A DNA stretch of 64,000 bases from Streptomyces sp. AP-93 (GTDB lineage: Bacteria; Actinomycetota; Actinomycetes; Streptomycetales; Streptomycetaceae): positions 1 to 64,000 of the forward strand of contig NZ_JALGBX010000027.1 of the NCBI RefSeq assembly GCF_022808175.1, in the 5' to 3' direction. A model generated the notes under the pieces. The model saw only the letters and a program-made list of their open reading frames with translations, had not been told where the DNA came from and made no database searches. Of this stretch, positions 1 to 6,686 are shown in pieces. Every line of letters begins with the position of its first letter. Position 1 is the stretch's first letter. A program made the position numbers and the translations under genes.

Positions 1-82
1 CACTCCAGGGAAGCCACTGAAGGCAAGGACCCATAAGCCACATCCGGCCCTCCCGGGCCACCCAACAACTTACGGAGGGCTC

Positions 83-532
83 ATGTCCGTGGTACCCCGT
101 ACTCGCAAGCTCCTGACCACGATCGCCGTCGCTCTTTTCGTCTCCGTCGCAGGGGCCGGTCTAGCGGCCCCCGCGAGCGGCGCCGCCCCCGCCCCCGCCG
201 CCGCGAGTCCGGTGCAGGAGGTCAGGGCGGTGCCCGCATTCAACGCCGGCGGAGTCTGGTACCTCTACCAGACCAACGCCACGGTGCGGGTGGACCTGAC
301 GCAGGACAGCAGCGGGCGGCTCTTCGGAACCGTGTCGTCCGGGAACACCGTGGGGACCCTCCGAGACGGCTCCGTGGACGGGGAGAACATCTACTTCACC
401 GTTGGCTGGTCGCACGGGCCGATCGGCCGCTACACCGGAGTCCGCGGCCCGGACCGACGGCTCTCCGGCACCACCTTCGACCTGACCAACCCGTCCAGCC
501 ATGCGAACTGGTCCACCCAGCGCACGTTTTGA
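83..532 (+). CDS. Small secreted protein of unknown function
   Basis: The 149-residue product begins with a classical Sec signal peptide: basic MSVVPRTRK, a hydrophobic stretch, then an Ala/Pro-rich cleavage region around residues 33-45. The mature part of about 100 residues is rich in alternating polar and hydrophobic positions with many Gly turns (GGVWYLYQ, GRLFGTVSSG, GRYTGVRG, LSGTTFDLTNP). This suggests a small all-beta, lipocalin-like or streptavidin-like barrel, which is inference from pattern only. There are no cysteines and no catalytic motif. The start follows a good ribosome binding site, GGAGG, about 7 nt upstream of ATG. A strong hairpin follows the stop, so it is probably monocistronic. 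Confidence 0.8.
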   Translation: MSVVPRTRKLLTTIAVALFVSVAGAGLAAPASGAAPAPAAASPVQEVRAVPAFNAGGVWYLYQTNATVRVDLTQDSSGRLFGTVSSGNTVGTLRDGSVDGENIYFTVGWSHGPIGRYTGVRGPDRRLSGTTFDLTNPSSHANWSTQRTF

Positions 533-541
533 CCGAAGGCA

Positions 542-568
542 GAAGACCCCCGCGGCGCGGGGGTCTTC
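542..568 (+). terminator. Hairpin terminator after the secreted protein gene
   Basis: Perfect 12-bp arms GAAGACCCCCGC / GCGGGGGTCTTC with a 3-nt loop begin 9 nt after the stop codon at 532. There is no long T tract, as is usual for Streptomyces terminators. Confidence 0.8.
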
Positions 569-570
569 GC

Positions 571-900
571 ATGTCAGCCCTAAGGGCTGCCGGGGTCGTG
601 GTTGGTGCGGACGTATTCCGCTGGAGTCACCCGGCAGCCGTTGATGGCGAGGGGGACGCGGGCGTCGTGGTGGAAGCACGAGATGGCGCCTGGTACGCAC
701 TGAGGGAACTGCCCGTCGGCGTCCGCAGCCTGCTGGTGGAGATCACAGAGATCGCCGTCGCTCCTGCGGATACCGGTCCGGGCGATGTGAAGTTCGCTGC
801 CGCCCATGCCGTCTGGCAGGCGTTGGGGCACCTGCCGTCTCGTCCGCCGTTCACGGGCGAGGACGGAAACCCGGTGTTTCCGGCGGAGGGAGACCCCTGA
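571..900 (+). CDS. Hypothetical protein, strand uncertain
   Basis: An open frame of 109 codons with mostly G/C third positions runs from ATG 571 and ends 23 nt before a transposase remnant. Its start lies directly against the preceding terminator and has no ribosome binding site of its own. The later part (LLVEITEIAVAPAD, FAAAHAVWQALGHLP) reads like protein, but no family is recognised. The opposite strand (831 to 580) is also open, with comparable codon bias and a plausible C-terminus carrying two cysteines (ISCFHHDARVP, INGCRVTPAEYV). Only one of the two is likely to be real, and the sequence does not settle which. Truncation by the adjacent insertion-sequence remnant is possible. Confidence 0.3.
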   Translation: MSALRAAGVVVGADVFRWSHPAAVDGEGDAGVVVEARDGAWYALRELPVGVRSLLVEITEIAVAPADTGPGDVKFAAAHAVWQALGHLPSRPPFTGEDGNPVFPAEGDP

Positions 901-923
901 TCAGGGTCTGTGATGATCTTGGT

Positions 924-1094
924 GTGAGGCGCGGAGACCTGACGGACGAACAGTGGGCTCGGCTGGAGCCGTTGCTGCTGTGCTGGGCCCTGACCGCCGA
1001 CGACCGCGAGCGCGAAGCGCTCCTCGGGCTCGCCGAGGACTGCCCCGGAGCCACCGTTGCCTACGAGCCAGTCGCCTTCGCCACCACGAAGTAG
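924..1094 (+). pseudogene. IS5-type transposase N-terminal remnant
   Basis: A GTG start opens a 56-codon frame beginning VRRGDLTDEQWARLEPLLL. This is the characteristic N-terminus of IS5/IS4-group transposases with a DUF4096-type domain, as found throughout Streptomyces. Homology stops after about 18 residues. The frame then runs into unrelated sequence (ALTADDREREALLGLAEDC) and terminates at 1094. No catalytic domain is present. The upstream bases TCAGGGTCTGTGATGATCTT resemble the leader or inverted-repeat region that normally precedes such genes. The element is dead, and the second half may be the tail of the gene it inserted into. Confidence 0.6.
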
Positions 1095-1169
1095 GCGGGT
1101 GTCCGGCGGATCATGGCCGGGGTCGCGGCGGCTCCGACGGACACCCCTGGATCCCGGGCTGGGAACGGG

Positions 1170-1206
1170 GCGTGCCCCGGTCGGATCGTCTCCGGCCGGG
1201 GCACGC
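1170..1206 (-). terminator. Hairpin terminator downstream of the secreted nuclease gene
   Basis: Inverted repeat GCGTGCCCCGG / CCGGGGCACGC with an intervening 15 nt lies 20 nt beyond the stop of the minus-strand gene ending at 1227. Confidence 0.6.
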
Positions 1207-1226
1207 GGGGTTCGTCTGCTGGGGGA

Positions 1227-3491
1227 TCAGGCCGCGGGTGCCGTGAAGTGGCAGTTGGCGGACACGGGCGTGTTGTTGGTGGTGTCGTCAGCCGTGCGGA
1301 CCCGCCAGCCGTACCTGTGGTCGGGGATGAGCTTCGGCACGGTGAGCGAGACGGTGCCCTGGCCCTTGACCGTCGTGGTGCTCTTCGATCCCGGCGTGCC
1401 CAGGCTCAGGATCTGGGTCGAGGTGGTCATGTCCCACAGGGAGAACTCGGCCCACACGTTCTTGGACGGGTCGGGGTGCCGGACCGTCGCGGTGAGCGTG
1501 GGCGTGAGGCTGCCGGCCGTGCCGAAGGCGTTGCCGAAATCGCCGGGATGCTGGTGGCAGCCCTGGGAGAGCTCCCCCTGCGGACCCTGCATCGCGATGT
1601 TCTCGCCAGTGGGGAACGCCATGGTCCCGGAATAGGAGGCGACCTGGTCGTCCCGAAGGGCGTAGTTGAAGGCCTCGACCCGCTGGATGTGGCCCTTGAA
1701 GCCGGCCTGCCGTACGCCGCTGACGAGGTCGCGGCCGACGACGAAGGGGCCGCTGGCGCGCCACCTGTCGGTGTGCGTGGTCTCGGCCTTCTTCGTACCG
1801 TCGACGAAGAGGCTCGCTTTGCCGGTGGCGGAGTCGTAGACGCCCGTGAGTCGGGTCCACTGCCCCGTTTCCGCGCCCAGGGCGACGGCCTGGTCGATGT
1901 TCCACCCGTCGTCGTCCTTCCTCGGCAGGCCGAAGCGCCAGGATTTGTCCCCCGCGTTGTAGAAGAGGATCACGCCGCTGGCCCGGTTGCCGTCCTGGGA
2001 CAGGACGGCGGAGGTGCTGGCGGAGGCGTCGAGCTTGGCCCAGGCCGACACGGTGAAGCTGTGGGCGGTGTCGAACGCGGGGCCGCCGGCCGCGATGGCC
2101 TCGTCCACGCGGCCGTCCATGTACAGGGCGCCGCCGTGCTCGGCCGTCCGCCAGTCGCTCGTACCGTCGCCGCTCGCGCCGGTGAGGCCGGCCGAGCCGC
2201 CGGTGGTCGCCGTGGCGCGGCCGTCGAGCTTCCAGGAGAGGGCGGGGCTGCCCTGAGTGTGGCCGTAGACCGGGGTGTGGTCGGAGTAGGCGTTGTCGTC
2301 CGGCTTACAGACGACCATTTTGACCTTCTGGCACAGCGGCTGGACTTCAACCAGGTAGTTCGTCCTGTCGCCGAACTCGGTCCGCGAGTCGCAACCGGTG
2401 AAGCCGCCGGTCGCGAAGAGGTAGTCGATCTTGGACGACGTGACGTCGTACGAGACGTAACCTCCTTCGGGCGTGAGCGCCGCGTTGGTCCGGGTGAACT
2501 TCGTGTCCTCGTTGACGGCGTCGTTGTACACGCCGTCGTTGGGCAGGTACGCTCGCTGGTCGCATTCCGCCATCAGGCTGTAGAGCGGCTGGAGCGTCTC
2601 CTGGTTGCGCGTGTTGAAGTCGCCGCCCAGGACCACGGACGGGAACTTCTTCACCACGTTCACGACGATGCCGAGCTGCTTCTGGTAGTAGGCCTCGGCC
2701 GTCTCCTGCGAGATCGGGACCTCCCAGTGCGGCTCGTCCTTCTTCTTGAACCTGTCGTTGTTGAAGTTGGAGATGTGCGTGCTGCACAGGTGACTCTCCC
2801 AGCCGGCCACCTCGGCACAGAGGATGGTGCTGCTGCTCATGGAGAGGCCGGTGCCGACGGGGGTGTCGAAGTCGTTCTCCGACTTCCACGTGATCTGCCC
2901 CTTGACGGCGATGGCGACGCTCAACTGGCCGGTCAGGGCGTCGCCACGGCAGTCCGAGCCCTCGGAGTCGATGAGCTCGGAATCCCTGCGCTCGGGCTCG
3001 GGCCCGTCGCTGTCGTCGGGCCGTGTCACGCCCGCGGACGCGAAGCTCCACCCCTTTCCGGCGAGCAGCTTCGCGAGCTCGTCGAGGTGGCTCGTTCCGT
3101 AGAGGTCGCCCGATGTCGTACCGGCGCAGACCTCCTGAAGCAGCACGGCGTTGAGGTTGCGCTCGTTGATGAGCTTGACGACGCCTTCCATCTTCTTGCG
3201 GGGGCCGTCGTAGTCGTAGATCGCCGATCCGTCCGGCTTCTTGCGTCCGGTGTCGGTCTTGTTGCCGTTCCGGTAGGGACAGTAGCCAGCCTCGGAGGCG
3301 TAGTTGCCGCCGGCCTCCCCGCACATATTCCAGGTCGCCGCGCGCACCGAATCGCGGGTGTAGGCGGCCGCCGCCGCGTCGCCGGGCGTAGTGGTGAGGG
3401 CCGCGGCGGGCGTCACCTGTCCTCCGACGAGGAGGACGGCGGCCAGAACGGGCGCCCATGCGCGCAGCCATAGGGCCGCAAATCTTCTCAT
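1227..3491 (-). CDS. Secreted endonuclease/exonuclease/phosphatase with LamG domain
   Basis: The 754-residue protein has an N-terminal signal peptide (hydrophobic core at about residues 10-30, ending in an AAA-type site). An endonuclease/exonuclease/phosphatase (DNase I-like) domain covers roughly residues 48-410. Its hallmark residues are visible: ATWNMCG (metal-binding Asn), VLLQEVC (Glu), GGDFNTRN (Asp/Asn) and SDHTPVYG (the catalytic Asp-His). A LamG/concanavalin-type beta-sandwich follows (about 420-630; SFTVSAWAKL, GWTRLTGVYD-like pattern), then a C-terminal beta-rich segment. It probably cleaves nucleic acids or phosphoesters outside the cell, with LamG binding a polymer. Several Cys pairs fit an extracellular, disulphide-bonded enzyme. 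It is transcribed alone; the exact substrate cannot be read from sequence. Confidence 0.88.
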   Translation of the reverse strand: MRRFAALWLRAWAPVLAAVLLVGGQVTPAAALTTTPGDAAAAAYTRDSVRAATWNMCGEAGGNYASEAGYCPYRNGNKTDTGRKKPDGSAIYDYDGPRKKMEGVVKLINERNLNAVLLQEVCAGTTSGDLYGTSHLDELAKLLAGKGWSFASAGVTRPDDSDGPEPERRDSELIDSEGSDCRGDALTGQLSVAIAVKGQITWKSENDFDTPVGTGLSMSSSTILCAEVAGWESHLCSTHISNFNNDRFKKKDEPHWEVPISQETAEAYYQKQLGIVVNVVKKFPSVVLGGDFNTRNQETLQPLYSLMAECDQRAYLPNDGVYNDAVNEDTKFTRTNAALTPEGGYVSYDVTSSKIDYLFATGGFTGCDSRTEFGDRTNYLVEVQPLCQKVKMVVCKPDDNAYSDHTPVYGHTQGSPALSWKLDGRATATTGGSAGLTGASGDGTSDWRTAEHGGALYMDGRVDEAIAAGGPAFDTAHSFTVSAWAKLDASASTSAVLSQDGNRASGVILFYNAGDKSWRFGLPRKDDDGWNIDQAVALGAETGQWTRLTGVYDSATGKASLFVDGTKKAETTHTDRWRASGPFVVGRDLVSGVRQAGFKGHIQRVEAFNYALRDDQVASYSGTMAFPTGENIAMQGPQGELSQGCHQHPGDFGNAFGTAGSLTPTLTATVRHPDPSKNVWAEFSLWDMTTSTQILSLGTPGSKSTTTVKGQGTVSLTVPKLIPDHRYGWRVRTADDTTNNTPVSANCHFTAPAA

Positions 3492-3621
3492 ATCAGCTCA
3501 CAAGTGGACGTGTGGGTGTCCGCATCCCCCGCCCCGAGCCATGACAACCCCAGGACAGCTCCAGGACTGTGCCACACGGGGTGTGGCGCATGATCAACGG
3601 GGGATCCCTCCGGGCGGACCC

Positions 3622-3798
3622 CTAGCCGGGACCCGATGCGGAAGCGCAACTCCCCGGCGGCTGAAGGGTCTCCTCGGGCTGATCGTCGTCGAGCAGCCCG
3701 AGGAGCGCCATCACGGCCCGTGCCTCGTCCCTGCTGATCAGTTTCAGGCACGGGTCGGTGACCCCGTCGAGGGGCGCGTCCAGCAAGTCGTTGTCCAC
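3622..3798 (-). CDS. Possible small hypothetical protein (58 aa)
   Basis: A GTG-started frame encodes an acidic peptide (NDLLDAPLDGVTDPCLKLIS, RDEARAVMALLGLLDDDQPEE) with strong G/C third-position bias. It lies in the otherwise unassigned gap between the nuclease gene and the next secreted protein. No ribosome binding site is obvious. A further stretch of protein-like sequence (ITRGECSLSVSGYGAEAA, about 4013-3875) lies upstream in another frame on the same strand, so this may be the surviving 3' end of a broken gene. No family is recognised. Confidence 0.3.
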   Translation of the reverse strand: MDNDLLDAPLDGVTDPCLKLISRDEARAVMALLGLLDDDQPEETLQPPGSCASASGPG

Positions 3799-4067
3799 AC
3801 CGGAACAACGCCTGACCGGACCGGGCGGTGCGATGCCGCGTACAGGGCGAAAGACCGGCTGCCCGTCACGCAGCGACGCCGAGGATCGTCGTTGTCGACG
3901 CGGCCGGAGACGATCCGGGCACGAGCAGCCGCCAGTGGAAGCAGAACGGCGCGGCCGCTTCGGCGCCGTAGCCGGACACCGACAAGGAGCACTCCCCACG
4001 GGTGATGTCGGAGGACCGGCTCGGTGAAACGATTGGCCCCGTCCGGGGGTGTCCTACCGTTGGCGGG

Positions 4068-4779
4068 ATGCAACGTGCCCTCGCCGCGTTGTCTGCCGCC
4101 TCCGCCCTGTTGCTCGGCGCCCCGCCCCCCGCGGCCGCCGCCACGGCGGCGCCGTGCTGGCGCACGCGGTCAAGGTGTGGCAGTTCTCCGGTGCGAAGAA
4201 GGCGGGCATTGGACGCAGGGCTCGGGAACCGCCGCGACCGACAGGATCACGCGGAACGTGACCCTGCTCGCCGGATACGGCGCCGAGATGCGGCGCAACG
4301 TGGAGAGCCTGTGTGACGCGCCGTACGGCACGGATACGGAAGTTGCCACCTCCGCGCAGGGCATCGCCGTGGTCGAGGCGACCGGCCCGGCCGGACCGGT
4401 CTCGCTGGAGGGGATCTCCGACGCCGAGGCGCGGAAGTTCGTGACGACGCCGGTGCGCGTCCTGGAAGTGGTGAAGGAGGAATGGGCGCCTGCGGTGGCG
4501 ATCACCCAGCGCGTACAGGCCGGCGGGGCCCCGGGCAGCTACACCCTGACGGTCACCCCGAACCGGCAGGAGGTGCTCCTTGAGGCCGGCCGTCAGTACG
4601 TGGTGGCCGTCGGCCCCGGAGACCTGACGGCCGGGCCCGGGACGAAGAACTACGGCTTCGCGTTCGCCGAGGTCGTCCAGCCCGTGAAGCGGGGCGTGGC
4701 CGGGGAGGCCGCCTACTGGCGGGACGTTCTGGCGAAGGCCCCGCCGAAGCCGGCTTGCGACGACACGGTCACCAGCTGA
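4068..4779 (+). pseudogene. Secreted protein gene with disrupted reading frame
   Basis: A typical signal peptide, MQRALAALSAASALLLGAP, starts at ATG 4068 in one frame. The clearly coding remainder, about 180 residues (from TQGSGTAATDRITRNVTLL to PPKPACDDTVTS, ending at 4779), is in a different frame. Between them (about 4150-4205) the third frame carries a short protein-like piece, AVLAHAVKVWQFSGAKKAG. This implies two small indels between 4140 and 4230. The body has features of an exported beta-rich protein with an even spread of Val/Thr and two cysteines. No family is recognised. It is either a pseudogene or a sequencing-error site. Confidence 0.6.
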
Positions 4780-5107
4780 CCCTCGGCCAGCCCGTAGCCG
4801 CCCCTCCCGCTCCGGTCACCGGCCGGTATGGGCCGGCCACCGGAGCTCAGGGCGTACGGACCACGGCGCTCGGGGTCTCGGGCACGGTACACCTTCCTCA
4901 AGGGGCGTACCCAGGCACTGCTCGCCGAGCAGACGAAGGGCGAGGGCCGACACCGATCCGGATCGGAGCCCCCGCGACTGCGACTCTGCCGCGGGGCACC
5001 GACCTGACCACCCGCACGCGATCGTGTCGACCCGGTGAGCCGTGCTGAGGGGCCCTCGAGCATTATTCAGGTGTGGGCCGGCACGAGAAGATGCCAGAGT
5101 CGCCGTC
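4780..5107. other. Gene-free stretch with a short coding fossil
   Basis: No complete gene is seen. On the plus strand, frame 4882-5007 contains a short protein-like run, RYTFLKGRTQALLAEQTKGE, ending at TGA 5005-5007. It has no start codon or ribosome binding site and may be the relic of a degraded gene. The rest has no convincing codon bias. It presumably holds the promoter of the gene starting near 5117. Confidence 0.4.
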
Positions 5108-5116
5108 GTGACCTTG

Positions 5117-5596
5117 ATGAACGTGCTCGTCGACTTCGCCCGGACCGGCCGTATCGGCCCGCTTCACTGCAGCATGCCGCTGGCGGAGGCCGAGGATCTC
5201 CTGGGTCCAGGGCACCCGCACCCCGCCATCCGGATGAGACCGGACATTGACGGCTACCCCCACGCTTGGAACGGCCTGGAGCTGGTCATCACCCAACGCC
5301 TTGTAAGCGGAATCTGGATCAGGCTCCGGCCAGGCTCGACGACCAAGTTGCCGGCCCTGGTCTTGCCGGACTCGGAGTCCTACCCGTCCTCAGTGCTCCG
5401 AGAAGACCTGATCGCCGGCCTCGATGCAGTCGACTGCCGCCACGACGTCAACGACCGCCTCACGTTCGGTGAGCAATCAAGCATCCTTACCCAACCCGCG
5501 GACGTCTGCGCGGTGTTCTTCACGCCTGGACGCGACGACCACGTGCCCCATCGTGAACGCCTCTACCTCGGCGCGATCCACAAGCGCGCGGCTTGA
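5117..5596 (+). CDS. Conserved-looking hypothetical protein, about 159 aa
   Basis: Coding bias is strong and the protein reads well throughout (GRIGPLHCSMPLAEAEDLLG, GYPHAWNGLELVITQRLVSG, SSILTQPADVCAVFF, HRERLYLGAIHK). It has no signal peptide and no membrane segment. I do not recognise a named family. The LAEAEDLLGPG opening followed by beta-strand-rich text resembles the small immunity-like or SUKH-like proteins common in Streptomyces, but this is only an impression. The start is uncertain: ATG 5117 is chosen, GTG 5108 is equally possible, and neither has a clear ribosome binding site, so a leaderless transcript is possible. Confidence 0.65.
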   Translation: MNVLVDFARTGRIGPLHCSMPLAEAEDLLGPGHPHPAIRMRPDIDGYPHAWNGLELVITQRLVSGIWIRLRPGSTTKLPALVLPDSESYPSSVLREDLIAGLDAVDCRHDVNDRLTFGEQSSILTQPADVCAVFFTPGRDDHVPHRERLYLGAIHKRAA

Positions 5597-5767
5597 CATC
5601 TTTGATCCCACAGAACGCCATGGCGAAGCGTTTGGGACTTCATGGCGAGATGGACCGCAGCACTCCGACTCCGTCCGTCTCACATCAAAACGGTCAGCCG
5701 CCCGAAAGATGTCACCGGATGCGTCGTCCTGCCCCGCCGCCGGGTCGTCGAGCGCACGCGGCCCGGC

Positions 5768-6460
5768 TCACTCCCCGCCGGGCAGGCGCTCGCGCACCCG
5801 GCGCATGATCTCGGCGCGCTGGCCGGACCGGAGGGCGCCGGGGCATGCGTGCGCGCCCCATTCGGCGCCACCCATGGCGTGGATCCCCAGACCCGGCTGG
5901 TCCGGGCGTTCGCTGACGGCCGCCGGCCAGCCGTGCGAGCCGGCGCCCCAGGCGTAGATGCGGGCGACGGCGTCGACCTGCGCCTCGGTGAGCGCCCGGG
6001 CCGCGAAACCGGAGGTCTCGACCGAGGCCCAGGACCCGTTGCCCTCCACCTGCGCCCAGGCCCGGTCCAGGACGGACACGTACTGCTCCGTCTCCCCGTC
6101 CCGGGAGACCCAGAAGTGCGAGGAGGTCTTGATCCCGGGGGTGTTGAACCGCTCGTACAAAGAGCCCTCGCCCTCCTGGACGTGGAGCACGAGCCCGCGC
6201 TGCGCATCGCGGTCGCCGAGGACGAAGTTGCGCTCCAGGGGGATCTTCGCCACCCCGGGCATCCATCCGGATGCGGCGGAGGCGGTGGGCGAGGCGGCGG
6301 GCGGTCCCGCCCCCGGAGCGCGGTCGTCGTCGCTCTGCGCGGAGCCGCCGGACCGGGCGGCCAACAGGGAGCCTGTGGTCGCCGTGAGGAACACGGCCCC
6401 GCCGCCGGCGAGCAGACGTCGCCGCGACGGAGCCGGGGGGCCGGGGGTGCTGGGGCTCAT
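5768..6460 (-). CDS. Tat-exported N-acetylmuramoyl-L-alanine amidase (PGRP/Amidase_2 type)
   Basis: The 230-residue protein starts MSPSTPGPPAPSRRRLLAGG. The RRRLLAGG motif followed by a hydrophobic, Ala/Gly/Thr-rich stretch is a Tat signal peptide. A Pro/Ser/Ala linker leads to an amidase_2/peptidoglycan-recognition fold. Zn-ligand positions are consistent with LVLHVQEGEGSLYERF (first His), SSHFWVSRDGETEQYV, and IHAMGGAEWGAHACPG near the C-terminus (last His/Cys). It should cleave the bond between MurNAc and L-Ala in peptidoglycan or bind muropeptides. The first Met of this frame preceding the twin-arginine motif was taken as start, although the frame is open further upstream. It diverges from a D-Ala-D-Ala carboxypeptidase gene, another cell-wall enzyme. 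Confidence 0.82.
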   Translation of the reverse strand: MSPSTPGPPAPSRRRLLAGGGAVFLTATTGSLLAARSGGSAQSDDDRAPGAGPPAASPTASAASGWMPGVAKIPLERNFVLGDRDAQRGLVLHVQEGEGSLYERFNTPGIKTSSHFWVSRDGETEQYVSVLDRAWAQVEGNGSWASVETSGFAARALTEAQVDAVARIYAWGAGSHGWPAAVSERPDQPGLGIHAMGGAEWGAHACPGALRSGQRAEIMRRVRERLPGGE

Positions 6461-6686
6461 GAGCGGTGTCCGGTTCCTGGTGGTGCCGTGCGTGGGGGAG
6501 AGGGCGATTCTTCGGGGCGCGCATGATGGGGGCGTGATCGTTTGATGATCGTTTGACGACGGATGCCGGCCAGGGCCCGGCCGGACGGATTGTGACCAAC
6601 TGGTCATCCAGCGCGCATCACCTGCGCATATGCGGCCCGGAGACTGGCTGCTGATCCAGAACGGCACGAGCAAGGCGGTGTACGGC

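Noticed and set aside
1113..3473. 786-codon plus-strand frame opposite the secreted nuclease gene
   Set aside because: Composition is Gly/Val/Arg/Asp-rich with no domain. The minus-strand protein has a signal peptide and catalytic motifs.
5594..5714. TGACATCTTT / AAAGATGTCA inverted repeat considered as insertion-sequence ends
   Set aside because: The arms are only 10 bp, about 100 nt apart, with no transposase between them and no target duplication visible. Chance occurrence is likely.
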